From: an uncultured Aquimonas sp. | GTDB taxonomy: Bacteria > Pseudomonadota > Gammaproteobacteria > Xanthomonadales > Xanthomonadaceae | Reading direction: 5' to 3' | NCBI GenBank assembly: GCA_946481615.1 | Contig: CAMLOR010000141.1 | Coordinates: 1-8,513 of the forward strand | DNA length: 8,513 bases | In this document: positions 1 through 6,554 of the stretch, in pieces | How positions within the stretch are numbered: the stretch's first letter is position 1 | Layout of the letters: the number at the start of each line of letters is the position of its first letter | Notes under the pieces: generated by a model | What the model was told of the DNA's origin: nothing | The model's input: the letters and a program-made list of their open reading frames with translations, nothing else | Database searches by the model: none | Translations under genes and position numbers: made by a program

Positions 1-408
1 CTGCCGCCCGAACGCCTGCACCTGGAAATCACCGAGACCGCGGTGATGGGCGACGAGATCCAGACCAGCGCCCTGCTGGCGCGACTGCGCGCGATGGGCG
101 TGAAGATCTGGCTCGACGATTTCGGCACCGGATTCTCGGGTCTATCGCACCTGCGCCGCGTGCCCGTCGACGGCGTGAAGATCGACCGCTCCTTCGTGGC
201 CGACGTGCTGCGCGATCCCGACGATCTCGCGCTCACCTCGGCCATCATCGCGATGGCGCATTCGCTCGGTATCACCGTGGTGGCCGAAGGCGTCGAGAAC
301 GAAGGCCAGTTCAGCGTGCTGCGCGAGCGCGGCTGCGACCACGCGCAGGGCTATTGGCTGGGGCGGCCGATGGCGGCGACGGAGCTGGCGCGCAGGATGG
401 TGGCCTGA
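1..408 (+). CDS. EAL-domain cyclic-di-GMP phosphodiesterase, C-terminal part (5' end outside window)
   Basis: The reading frame is open from base 1 and gives 135 residues before TGA, about the C-terminal 55-60% of an EAL domain (full domain about 240 residues). EAL proteins hydrolyse c-di-GMP to linear pGpG and so favour motility over biofilm. Visible signature elements are LEITET (residues 8-13, with metal-ligand Glu12), the loop-6 motif DDFGTG (39-44, both catalytic-site Asp present), VKID with Lys60, AEGVE (95-99, Glu96 and Glu99) and the closing AQGYWLGRPM (115-124). No catalytic residue expected in this half is missing, so I infer an active enzyme; the EAL signature itself and any N-terminal GGDEF, PAS or membrane part lie outside the window. 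An internal ATG at 43 is not the true start because the conserved LEITET lies upstream of it. The gene converges with the lipoprotein gene, their stop codons abutting. Confidence 0.93.
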   Translation: MPPERLHLEITETAVMGDEIQTSALLARLRAMGVKIWLDDFGTGFSGLSHLRRVPVDGVKIDRSFVADVLRDPDDLALTSAIIAMAHSLGITVVAEGVENEGQFSVLRERGCDHAQGYWLGRPMAATELARRMVA

Positions 409-936
409 TCAGCCGCGTGCACGCGTCCGGGAATTGGTGCATCCGAGTGCGTAGTGTGCGGGTCTCTCGGGCTCCCTGAAATCGAGAAGTTGCGCCTGCG
501 TTCCGACCAGAAATCGATACATCGTCGTCTCGCAATGACGACCATCGATGAGCGTTGACCCCGAACCTGTACTCGGACCGCTCACGCCGATTGTCGGGTC
601 TCTGCGACTCGACGGCTCGTCTTCAATGGTTTGCCACCAAATCATTTCGACACGACTCGCCACGCCGCTCTTTGATCGGAACCAAAATCGAAAGGTGCCT
701 GCGGGAGGGTTGCTTCGAGTGTAGATCAGGCCGTTCGACGGGAACTCGATACGGACTGTGTCGGCATCGTCACGGACTGTGTCGGCATCGTCGGCCAGCT
801 TCGCTGCATCGGGCACGTCGAAAAAGATCGTCGCCTGACCGCTGAAATTTTCAGGAAGCACGACATCTACCGTTTTCCCGGCACATCCTGTGAACAGCAG
901 GACCAGGCTCGCTAAGACGGGATGCGGACGCTTCAT
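409..936 (-). CDS. putative small outer-membrane lipoprotein of unknown function
   Basis: A 175-residue protein with a short signal peptide: basic MKRPH start, hydrophobic VLASLVLLF, then TGC with lipidated Cys18. Ala at +2 predicts outer-membrane sorting rather than inner-membrane retention. The mature part starts with a beta-rich stretch (VVLPENFSG, ATIFFDVPD, then IEFPSNGLIYTRS) whose pattern recalls the DUF6843-type lipoproteins; that is a tentative resemblance. Two further Cys (in RHCET and ALGCT) could form a disulfide. Residues 51-64 are DDADTVR twice, from a perfect DNA duplication. I chose the ATG at 936 because it places the signal peptide at the N-terminus; a GTG at 978 is also in frame and would add 14 non-signal residues. 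The upstream AGG is only a weak ribosome site. GC content is clearly lower than in the neighbours (hand counts about 53-63% per 60-bp line, versus 77% in a line of the next gene), which suggests a recently acquired or lineage-specific gene. Function not recognised. Confidence 0.72.
   Translation of the reverse strand: MKRPHPVLASLVLLFTGCAGKTVDVVLPENFSGQATIFFDVPDAAKLADDADTVRDDADTVRIEFPSNGLIYTRSNPPAGTFRFWFRSKSGVASRVEMIWWQTIEDEPSSRRDPTIGVSGPSTGSGSTLIDGRHCETTMYRFLVGTQAQLLDFREPERPAHYALGCTNSRTRARG
751..792 (-). repeat. perfect 21-bp direct tandem duplication inside the lipoprotein gene
   Basis: Two identical, directly adjacent 21-bp units (751-771 and 772-792). Read on the minus strand each encodes DDADTVR, so the duplication is in frame and adds seven acidic-rich residues without disturbing the reading frame. 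The absence of any mismatch suggests a recent slippage or duplication event. It is too short and too few in copies to call a functional repeat domain. Confidence 0.95.
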
Positions 937-1025
937 GGGAGGTGCCTGGACGATGGGTGCGCTGACAGACAACGACACCTTTCTTCAAACCGAACAGGGC
1001 TTGTGGCCGTGGGATGTTCTTCTCG

Positions 1026-2120
1026 CTACGCAGTGGACATGGCTTCGGTGCGGTACAGGCAAAGCCAGCGCGCGAGGGCAGCCACGCCCTTCGGATGGCG
1101 CAGCAGGTCGAGATGTCCGGCGCCTTCGATGACCAGGCGCTGCGATTCTGGAAGCGGCACGCGCAGCGCGCTGGCTACGCTCACCAAGCCGTCGGTATTC
1201 CCTTTCAGCCGGCCGGCCAGCACGTAGGCACGCACGCCGGTGGGCAACGCCGCATCGCCGGCGCCGCGGCCCAGGTCGCGGATGCCGGCGCTGCGCAGCC
1301 CGCCGATGGCGACGAAGGGCGCGCTGTAGGGGCTCATGCCGAGCGCGAAGTCGACGCGCGTGCCGGTGCGTTCGATCAGCGAACCGCCATGCGGCGTGCC
1401 GAGGAAAACCAGCGTGCGCAGGCGGCGCAGCCACGGCGCCGGCCGGCGTGCGGCGTGCAGGCAAGCGCTGCGTGCGACGAGTCCGCCCATGCTGTGGCCG
1501 ATCAGCGCGATGCGCGACACGCGCAGCGGCCATCCGGCCACGAGTGCATCGAGCCGGCGCGCGAACTCAGCGCCGTTGGCGTCGATCGCGCGGCCGGTGT
1601 TGTAGTGCAGGTAGACCGGCGTGTAGCCGAGCGCGCGGACGGCTGCATCGTGCGTGCCGGGGCCGCGCGGCCAGTGGCGGTCGTGCATGCACAGGCCGTG
1701 GAGGAACACGGCGATGCGTGCCGTCGGATCGGCCGCGTCGGTTTGCCATTGCATGTCGATGGCGAGCGGATTGCGCGCCGCTGCCAGGCGGTCGCCGATC
1801 ACGCCGTTGAGCGCCGCCAGCAGATGCGCGCGTTGCAGCGAATCGGTGCGCAGCGCGCCTGCGAACGGCCGCAGCGCCGCGTCGAGGCCCCAGCCCACGC
1901 CACGCGCCACATCACGCACACGTGCATACGCGAAGCCCGCGATGCCGCGCGCCGGCCCAGTGCCCGCGGGCCCCAGCGGAAGCCGCGCGCGGCCGATGGC
2001 CGCATGCAAACCCTCGACGATGTCGGTGACGCCGAGCACGCCGTCGATGGCCAGGCGCGCGACGCCACGCGCATCGTCGAGCAGCGAAGCGGCGGAAACC
2101 CGGGCGGTTTCCGCCGTCAT
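1026..2120 (-). CDS. alpha/beta-hydrolase, lipase/esterase type
   Basis: A 364-residue alpha/beta-hydrolase fold protein, likely hydrolysing a carboxylic ester such as an acyl lipid; the substrate cannot be told from sequence. Visible elements are the oxyanion-hole strand VFLHG (138-142), the nucleophile elbow GHSMGG (208-213, Ser210), GTPHGG (241-246, typical of lipases), Asp310 in GNTDGLV and His336 in GAGHLD. These give a plausible complete Ser210-Asp310-His336 triad. The first ~120 residues precede the hydrolase core and include GVTDIVEGLHAAI (30-42), a stretch I associate with this hydrolase subgroup. No signal peptide or membrane segment is evident, so a cytoplasmic location is likely. 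The start at 2120 is the first in-frame ATG after the asnB stop, leaving a 4-bp gap, so the two genes are very probably co-transcribed, perhaps with translational coupling, since no good Shine-Dalgarno is visible. A PGAP1-like or polyester-hydrolase role is possible but unsupported. Confidence 0.88.
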   Translation of the reverse strand: MTAETARVSAASLLDDARGVARLAIDGVLGVTDIVEGLHAAIGRARLPLGPAGTGPARGIAGFAYARVRDVARGVGWGLDAALRPFAGALRTDSLQRAHLLAALNGVIGDRLAAARNPLAIDMQWQTDAADPTARIAVFLHGLCMHDRHWPRGPGTHDAAVRALGYTPVYLHYNTGRAIDANGAEFARRLDALVAGWPLRVSRIALIGHSMGGLVARSACLHAARRPAPWLRRLRTLVFLGTPHGGSLIERTGTRVDFALGMSPYSAPFVAIGGLRSAGIRDLGRGAGDAALPTGVRAYVLAGRLKGNTDGLVSVASALRVPLPESQRLVIEGAGHLDLLRHPKGVAALARWLCLYRTEAMSTA

Positions 2121-2124
2121 CGAA

Positions 2125-3804
2125 CTAGGCGTAGGCCGCGTTGTGCACGGCCTGCACGGCGCGGCCGGAAGGATCGACGACGTTCTTCAACGACGGATCC
2201 CATTCCAGCGCCGCTGGCGTCGAGCACGCCACCGACGGCCCGCCCGGCACGCATTCCGCGGCCCACGGCTGCGGGTAATGCCGCTCGAACATCTCGCGAT
2301 ACAGATAGGCTTCTTTCGTGGCCGGCGTGTTGTACGGGAAGCGGAACTTCGCGTTCGCCAGCTGCTGGTCGCTCACGTGCTTCTCGGCGTGCGCCTTGAG
2401 CGAATCGATCCACGAATAGCCCACGCCGTCGGAGAACTGCTCCTTCTGACGCCACAGCACCGAATCGGGCAGGTAGCCCGCGAAGGCTTCGCGCAGGAAC
2501 TGCTTCTCCATGCGGCCGCGCTGTTTGCCGGAGAGCTTCACTTCCGGATTGAGGTTCATGGCCGCGTCGATGAAGCGGCGGTCGAGGAAGGGCACGCGCG
2601 CTTCCACGCCCCAGGCGGCCATCGACTTGTTGGCGCGCAGGCAGTCGAACAGGTGCAGGTTGTCGAGCTTGCGCACGGTTTCTTCGTGCAGCGATTTCGC
2701 GTCCGGCGCCTTGTGGAAATAGAGGTAACCGCCGAACAGCTCGTCGGAGCCTTCGCCCGAGAGCACCATCTTGATGCCCATCGCGCGGATGCGGCGCGCC
2801 ATCAGGTACATCGGCGTGGAGGCGCGGATGGTGGTGACGTCGTAGGTTTCCAGGTGGTGGATCACGTCGGAGAGCGCGTCGATGCCCTCCTGCACGGTGA
2901 AGTGGAATTCGTGATGCACGGTGCCGATGTGCGCGGCGACTTCGCGCGCCGCTTTCAGGTCCGGCGATTCCTTGAGACCCACCGCGAACGAGTGCAGCTG
3001 CGGCCACCAGGCTTCGGTCTTCTCGTCCTCCTCCACGCGGCGCGCGGCGAACTTCTTCGCGATGGCGGCGACCAGCGAGGAATCCAGGCCGCCGGAGAGC
3101 AGCACGCCGTAGGGCACGTCGCTCATCATGTGCGACTTCACCGCGGCCTCGAACGCGGCACGCAGGGCGGCGCGATCGGATTCGGCACCCGACACGCTCG
3201 AATACTCGCGCCACTGCGGCTTGTAGTACGCCGTGGGTTCGGCCGCGCCCTTGCGCCAGTAGTGGCCGGGCGGGAATTCCCTGGCGTCCTTGCACACCGG
3301 CGCCAGCGCCTTGAGCTCGGAAGCCACGAACAGGTTGCCGTGCTGATCGTGCCCGTAATACAGCGGGATGATGCCGATCGGATCGCGCGCGATCAGCCAG
3401 GAATCCTTCGCCTCGTCACGCAGGACGAAGGCGAACATGCCTTCGAGCTCGTTGAGCCAATGCGCGGTGTCGGCGTCGCTGCGGTACAGCGGCAGGATGA
3501 CCTCGCAATCCGAATGCGTCTGGAATTCGTAGGAATCTTCAAAGCGCGCACGCAGTGCGCGGTGGTTGTAGATCTCGCCGTTCACGGCCAGCGCCAGCGT
3601 GCCGTCGGGCGAGAGCAGCGGCTGCGCGCCGGAATCCACGCCCACGATGGCCAGGCGTTCGTGCACCAGGATCGCATTCGAATTCGCGTAGACCCCCGAC
3701 CAGTCCGGACCGCGATGGCGCATGCGCCGCGACAGATCCAGCGCCTGCGCGCGCAGCGCGGCGGGATCCGATTTCAGGTCGAGGATGCCGAGGATCGAAC
3801 ACAT
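2125..3804 (-). CDS. asnB: asparagine synthetase B (glutamine-hydrolysing)
   Basis: This 559-residue enzyme makes asparagine from aspartate, ATP and glutamine in the cytoplasm and closely resembles E. coli AsnB (554 residues) along its whole length. The N-terminal class-II glutaminase domain (about 2-185) begins MCSILG, so Cys2 is the nucleophile after Met removal; RHRGPDWSG (29-37) and NGEIYNH (75-81) form the glutamine site. The synthetase domain has the PP-loop SGGLDS (237-242) for ATP pyrophosphate binding, ASTPMYLM (328-335) and LSGEGSDELFGGY (348-360). The C-terminus keeps QKEQFSDGVGYSWID and AAECVPGGPSVAC. The start at 3804 is fixed by the need for Cys at position 2. An AGAAGG ribosome site lies 12 nt upstream, rather far, and within one arm of an inverted repeat. 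The gene follows the kinase gene by 80 bp and is followed by the hydrolase after 4 bp. All key residues are present, so it should be active. Confidence 0.98.
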   Translation of the reverse strand: MCSILGILDLKSDPAALRAQALDLSRRMRHRGPDWSGVYANSNAILVHERLAIVGVDSGAQPLLSPDGTLALAVNGEIYNHRALRARFEDSYEFQTHSDCEVILPLYRSDADTAHWLNELEGMFAFVLRDEAKDSWLIARDPIGIIPLYYGHDQHGNLFVASELKALAPVCKDAREFPPGHYWRKGAAEPTAYYKPQWREYSSVSGAESDRAALRAAFEAAVKSHMMSDVPYGVLLSGGLDSSLVAAIAKKFAARRVEEDEKTEAWWPQLHSFAVGLKESPDLKAAREVAAHIGTVHHEFHFTVQEGIDALSDVIHHLETYDVTTIRASTPMYLMARRIRAMGIKMVLSGEGSDELFGGYLYFHKAPDAKSLHEETVRKLDNLHLFDCLRANKSMAAWGVEARVPFLDRRFIDAAMNLNPEVKLSGKQRGRMEKQFLREAFAGYLPDSVLWRQKEQFSDGVGYSWIDSLKAHAEKHVSDQQLANAKFRFPYNTPATKEAYLYREMFERHYPQPWAAECVPGGPSVACSTPAALEWDPSLKNVVDPSGRAVQAVHNAAYA

Positions 3805-3813
3805 TGGAACACG

Positions 3814-3839
3814 CGGCCTTCTGCAGGGAGGGAAGGCCG
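3814..3839 (-). promoter_or_regulatory. inverted repeat in the asnB leader covering the ribosome binding site
   Basis: Perfect 8-bp arms CGGCCTTC (3814-3821) and GAAGGCCG (3832-3839) flank a 10-nt loop. On the minus-strand RNA the 3' arm contains most of AGAAGG (3817-3822), the only visible Shine-Dalgarno for asnB, so folding would hide it. No T-run follows the stem in the direction of asnB, which argues against an intrinsic terminator for the kinase gene. It could equally be a DNA operator, since it abuts the candidate -10 element. The repeat is directly visible; any role is inference. Confidence 0.45.
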
Positions 3840-3868
3840 ATCATGGCAGGTTTTCCGGCGCGTGTCGC
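3840..3868 (-). promoter_or_regulatory. candidate sigma-70-type promoter for asnB and the hydrolase
   Basis: Read on the minus strand, GCGACA (3863-3868) and CATGAT (3840-3845) each match 4 of 6 bases of the -35 and -10 consensus and are separated by exactly 17 bp. The expected start, about 3833, would fall inside the first arm of the adjacent inverted repeat. The -35 box lies in the kinase-asnB gap, 59 bp upstream of the asnB ATG. In GC-rich DNA such matches arise by chance, so this is weak evidence. Confidence 0.27.
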
Positions 3869-3884
3869 AGCGCAGCAAGCCGCT

Positions 3885-6554
3885 CTAGCCGAGCTTTTTG
3901 CGGGCAGCCTCGACACGCCGGGTTTCCGGGTGCTCCGGGCCGAAATTGGCCGCGAGCAAGGCCACCACCTTGTCGAGTTCGGCGCGGGCCTCGTCCTTGC
4001 GGCCGAGCGCGTCGAAGGCCGCGGCGCGGGCTTCCATGGCCTGGCCCTGCTCGCTGTAGCGGGTGGCATCGCCCTGCAGTCCGGCGAGGGCGGCGTCGGC
4101 TTCCTTCAGGCCTTCGTCCGGCCGGCCGGTGCGGGCCAGCATCATGGCGCGGTTGGCGCGGATGGTGAGGCACATCAGGTGCGTCGGCCGCGCGCGTTCA
4201 AGGCAGACGGCGTAGGCGCGATCCAGCGAGGCCATCGCGCCGGCGTCGTCGCCGTGCGAGCGTTGCGAGATGGCCAGACGCCGCAGCGCGGCCACCACTT
4301 CGGAGCTTTCCAGCGCGTCGTACATCGCCACGCCTTCGGCGATCAGCGCTTCGCCGCGCTGCCAGTCGCCGGCCTTGGAAATCTGCAGGCCGCGGTCGAC
4401 CAGCGTGCCTGCCGTCCACGGATGCGCTTCCGGGAAATTGGCGCGCGCCAGCTGCAGGGCGCGTTCGGTATGTTCGGTCTCGGCCTTCACGTCGCCGCGG
4501 ATGTAGGCGTTGGCGGCCATCGTCATGAAGATCGGCCACAGGTTGGCGGCGTCCTTGCCGTGCTGTTTTTCCACCATGGCTACCGCTTCGCGCAGGCGCT
4601 CGTCGGATTCGTCCAGGCGGCCGGCGTTGGAAAGCATGGTGCCGAGATTCGTGATGGACACGATCAGTTGCGGGTTATCCGGTCCGTGCGTGCGGAACAG
4701 TTCGAGCGAGCGCTGCGAAATCTTCAGCGCGCCCTCGGTGTCGCCCGCTTCGGCCAGCATGCTGGCCTGCGAATTGAGCGCGTTGGCGAGCGCCAGCGGA
4801 TCGCCGCCGTCGTCGGCTTCCAGGATGCGCACCGCGCGGTTGGTGCCGTCCAGGGCTTCCGTCATGCGGCCTTCGAGGTTCGCGACCACGGCCAGGTTCA
4901 ACAGCGATTCGGCGACGACCGGATGATCCGGGCCGTATTCGCGCTCGGCCACCGCCAGCGCCTGCGCGAAGAGTTCCTTGGCTTCGTCGAAGCGCCCCTG
5001 GTTGGCGCGCACTTCGCCGAAATCGTCGAACACGTCGGCCTGCAGCACCGGGTCGGCGGCCAGGTCGGTGCGCGCGCGTTCGAGCAGGCCGTCGAAGGCC
5101 GCGTCGACGGTGACGGCGCCGTCCGCGCTGCGGCGCAAGGGGTCGGCCTCGATGAAGGCCGCCACGAAGAATTCCTTCACGTGCTTCACGCGTCCGGCCA
5201 GGGCGCGCGCCTGCGCCGCTTCGCGCTCGGCGCGCGCAGCCTCGGCATTGGCGCGTTGCGCCTCGGCGTCGGCGCGGCGCGCCAGATCGCGCGCGACGTC
5301 GGCCTGCCACAGCGCGACGGCCAGGCCGGCGAGCAGGGCGAGCAGCACGGCGCTGGCGCTGCCCACCGCGAGGCGATGGCGCGCCACGAAGCGTCGCATG
5401 CGGTAGCCGGCCGTATCGGGTTGCGCCGCCACCGGACGGCCGTCGAGCCAGCGCCGCAGATCGTCGGCGAGTTGCGCGGCGCCGGCATAGCGGCGCGCCG
5501 GCTCCGGTTGCAGCGCCGTGCCGACGATGAGATCGAGATCCGGGCCCACCTCGCGCGGATCGCAGGTACGCGTCGTACCTCCAGCAGCACCCGCGCTGCG
5601 TTCGCGCAAGGTGCGGACGGGTCGCGGTGCGGTTTCGCCGGCGAGGCCCGCGAGCAGTCGATCGGGTGCGGCGCTGCGCCTGGGATGCGGCACCTCGCCG
5701 GTGAGCAGTTCGTACAGCACGGCGCCGAGCGCGAACACGTCGGCGGCCGTGCCGACGGCATCGCCGCGGATCTGCTCGGGTGCGGCGTAGGCAGGCGAGA
5801 ACACGCGCACGCCGGTGCCCGTCAGCGCCGCTTCGCTGCTGTCGTCGAGCAGGCGCGCGATGCCGAAGTCGAGCACGCGCGCGCGGCCCTGGGCATCGAC
5901 CAGGATGTTCGAGGGCTTGAGATCGCGATGCACGACGAGCAGGGCCTGCGCGCTCGCCACGGCATCGCAGACCTGCAGCAGCAGTTCGACGCGGGCGCGC
6001 GCATCGAGACGATGTTCGTCGGCGTACTGCACGATGGGCACGCCGCTCACGAACTCCATCGCGTACCAGGGCGTGCCGTCCGCGGCCACGCCGCCGTCGA
6101 GCAGGCGCGCGATGTTGGGATGGTCGAGCCGCGCCAGGATGCGCCGCTCGCGCGCGAAGCGCTCGCGCAGCGCGGGGCTGTCCAGCAACGGCCGGATCAG
6201 CTTGATCGCCACCTGCCGTTCGAAATCGCCGTCGGCGCGCTCGCCGCGCCACACTTCGCCCATGCCGCCGCTGCCGACGCGTTCGAGCAGGCGGTAAGGG
6301 CCGACCTGCATGCCGGCTTTCGACGACGCGCCGGCGTCGCCTTCGGCCAGCCGCGTGAGCAACGTCGACGCCGCGCGCGCCACGCCGGCGTCGAGCAATC
6401 CGGAGCGCTCGTCCGCCGCGAGCAGCCGCCGAAGTTCCGCCGCGAGGTCGGCGTCTTCGGTGTCGATCTGCGCCAACCGCGCCGCGCGCGCCGCCGGCTC
6501 GAGATCGAACAATTCGTCGAGCAGGCCGGAGAGCCGCTGCCAGCGATCAGTCAT
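3885..6554 (-). CDS. transmembrane Ser/Thr protein kinase with C-terminal TPR region, partner of the ECF sigma factor
   Basis: An 889-residue Hanks-type kinase. Residues 1-80 are a helical lead-in typical of these proteins. The kinase domain (about 86-370) has the glycine loop GSGGMGEV (94-101), catalytic Lys118 in VAIK, Glu136 as likely helix-C partner, HRDLKPSN (209-216, Asp211), DFG (229-231) and APE (258-260), so it should be active. T245, T247 and S253 in the activation segment could be phosphorylated. A single membrane helix (about 397-416) follows basic residues, placing the kinase in the cytoplasm and the rest in the periplasm. After it come an Ala/Glu/Arg-rich probable coiled coil (417-455) and several degenerate TPR-like helix pairs (about 500-885), probably the sensor or partner-binding part. 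The frame is open further upstream, but that stretch is the sigma gene in another frame; ATG at 6554 begins the family-typical N-terminus and overlaps the sigma stop by 8 nt (ATGACTGA), implying translational coupling. It resembles PknS/PknT-type kinases, which activate a neighbouring ECF sigma factor; that role here is inferred. Confidence 0.93.
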   Translation of the reverse strand: MTDRWQRLSGLLDELFDLEPAARAARLAQIDTEDADLAAELRRLLAADERSGLLDAGVARAASTLLTRLAEGDAGASSKAGMQVGPYRLLERVGSGGMGEVWRGERADGDFERQVAIKLIRPLLDSPALRERFARERRILARLDHPNIARLLDGGVAADGTPWYAMEFVSGVPIVQYADEHRLDARARVELLLQVCDAVASAQALLVVHRDLKPSNILVDAQGRARVLDFGIARLLDDSSEAALTGTGVRVFSPAYAAPEQIRGDAVGTAADVFALGAVLYELLTGEVPHPRRSAAPDRLLAGLAGETAPRPVRTLRERSAGAAGGTTRTCDPREVGPDLDLIVGTALQPEPARRYAGAAQLADDLRRWLDGRPVAAQPDTAGYRMRRFVARHRLAVGSASAVLLALLAGLAVALWQADVARDLARRADAEAQRANAEAARAEREAAQARALAGRVKHVKEFFVAAFIEADPLRRSADGAVTVDAAFDGLLERARTDLAADPVLQADVFDDFGEVRANQGRFDEAKELFAQALAVAEREYGPDHPVVAESLLNLAVVANLEGRMTEALDGTNRAVRILEADDGGDPLALANALNSQASMLAEAGDTEGALKISQRSLELFRTHGPDNPQLIVSITNLGTMLSNAGRLDESDERLREAVAMVEKQHGKDAANLWPIFMTMAANAYIRGDVKAETEHTERALQLARANFPEAHPWTAGTLVDRGLQISKAGDWQRGEALIAEGVAMYDALESSEVVAALRRLAISQRSHGDDAGAMASLDRAYAVCLERARPTHLMCLTIRANRAMMLARTGRPDEGLKEADAALAGLQGDATRYSEQGQAMEARAAAFDALGRKDEARAELDKVVALLAANFGPEHPETRRVEAARKKLG

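Noticed and set aside
555..845. 96-codon + strand open frame opposite the lipoprotein gene
   Set aside because: It has no recognisable features, whereas the opposite strand has a signal peptide, a lipobox and a globular-looking protein.
979..1025. Possible stem (CAAGCC and GGTTTG on the minus strand) after the hydrolase gene as terminator
   Set aside because: It has only six pairs including one wobble, and no T-run follows on the minus strand.
1014..3888. Long + strand open frames opposite the hydrolase and asnB (1014-2399 and 1654-3888)
   Set aside because: They are antisense to well-identified genes, with low-complexity Arg/Ala/His-rich translations and no motifs.
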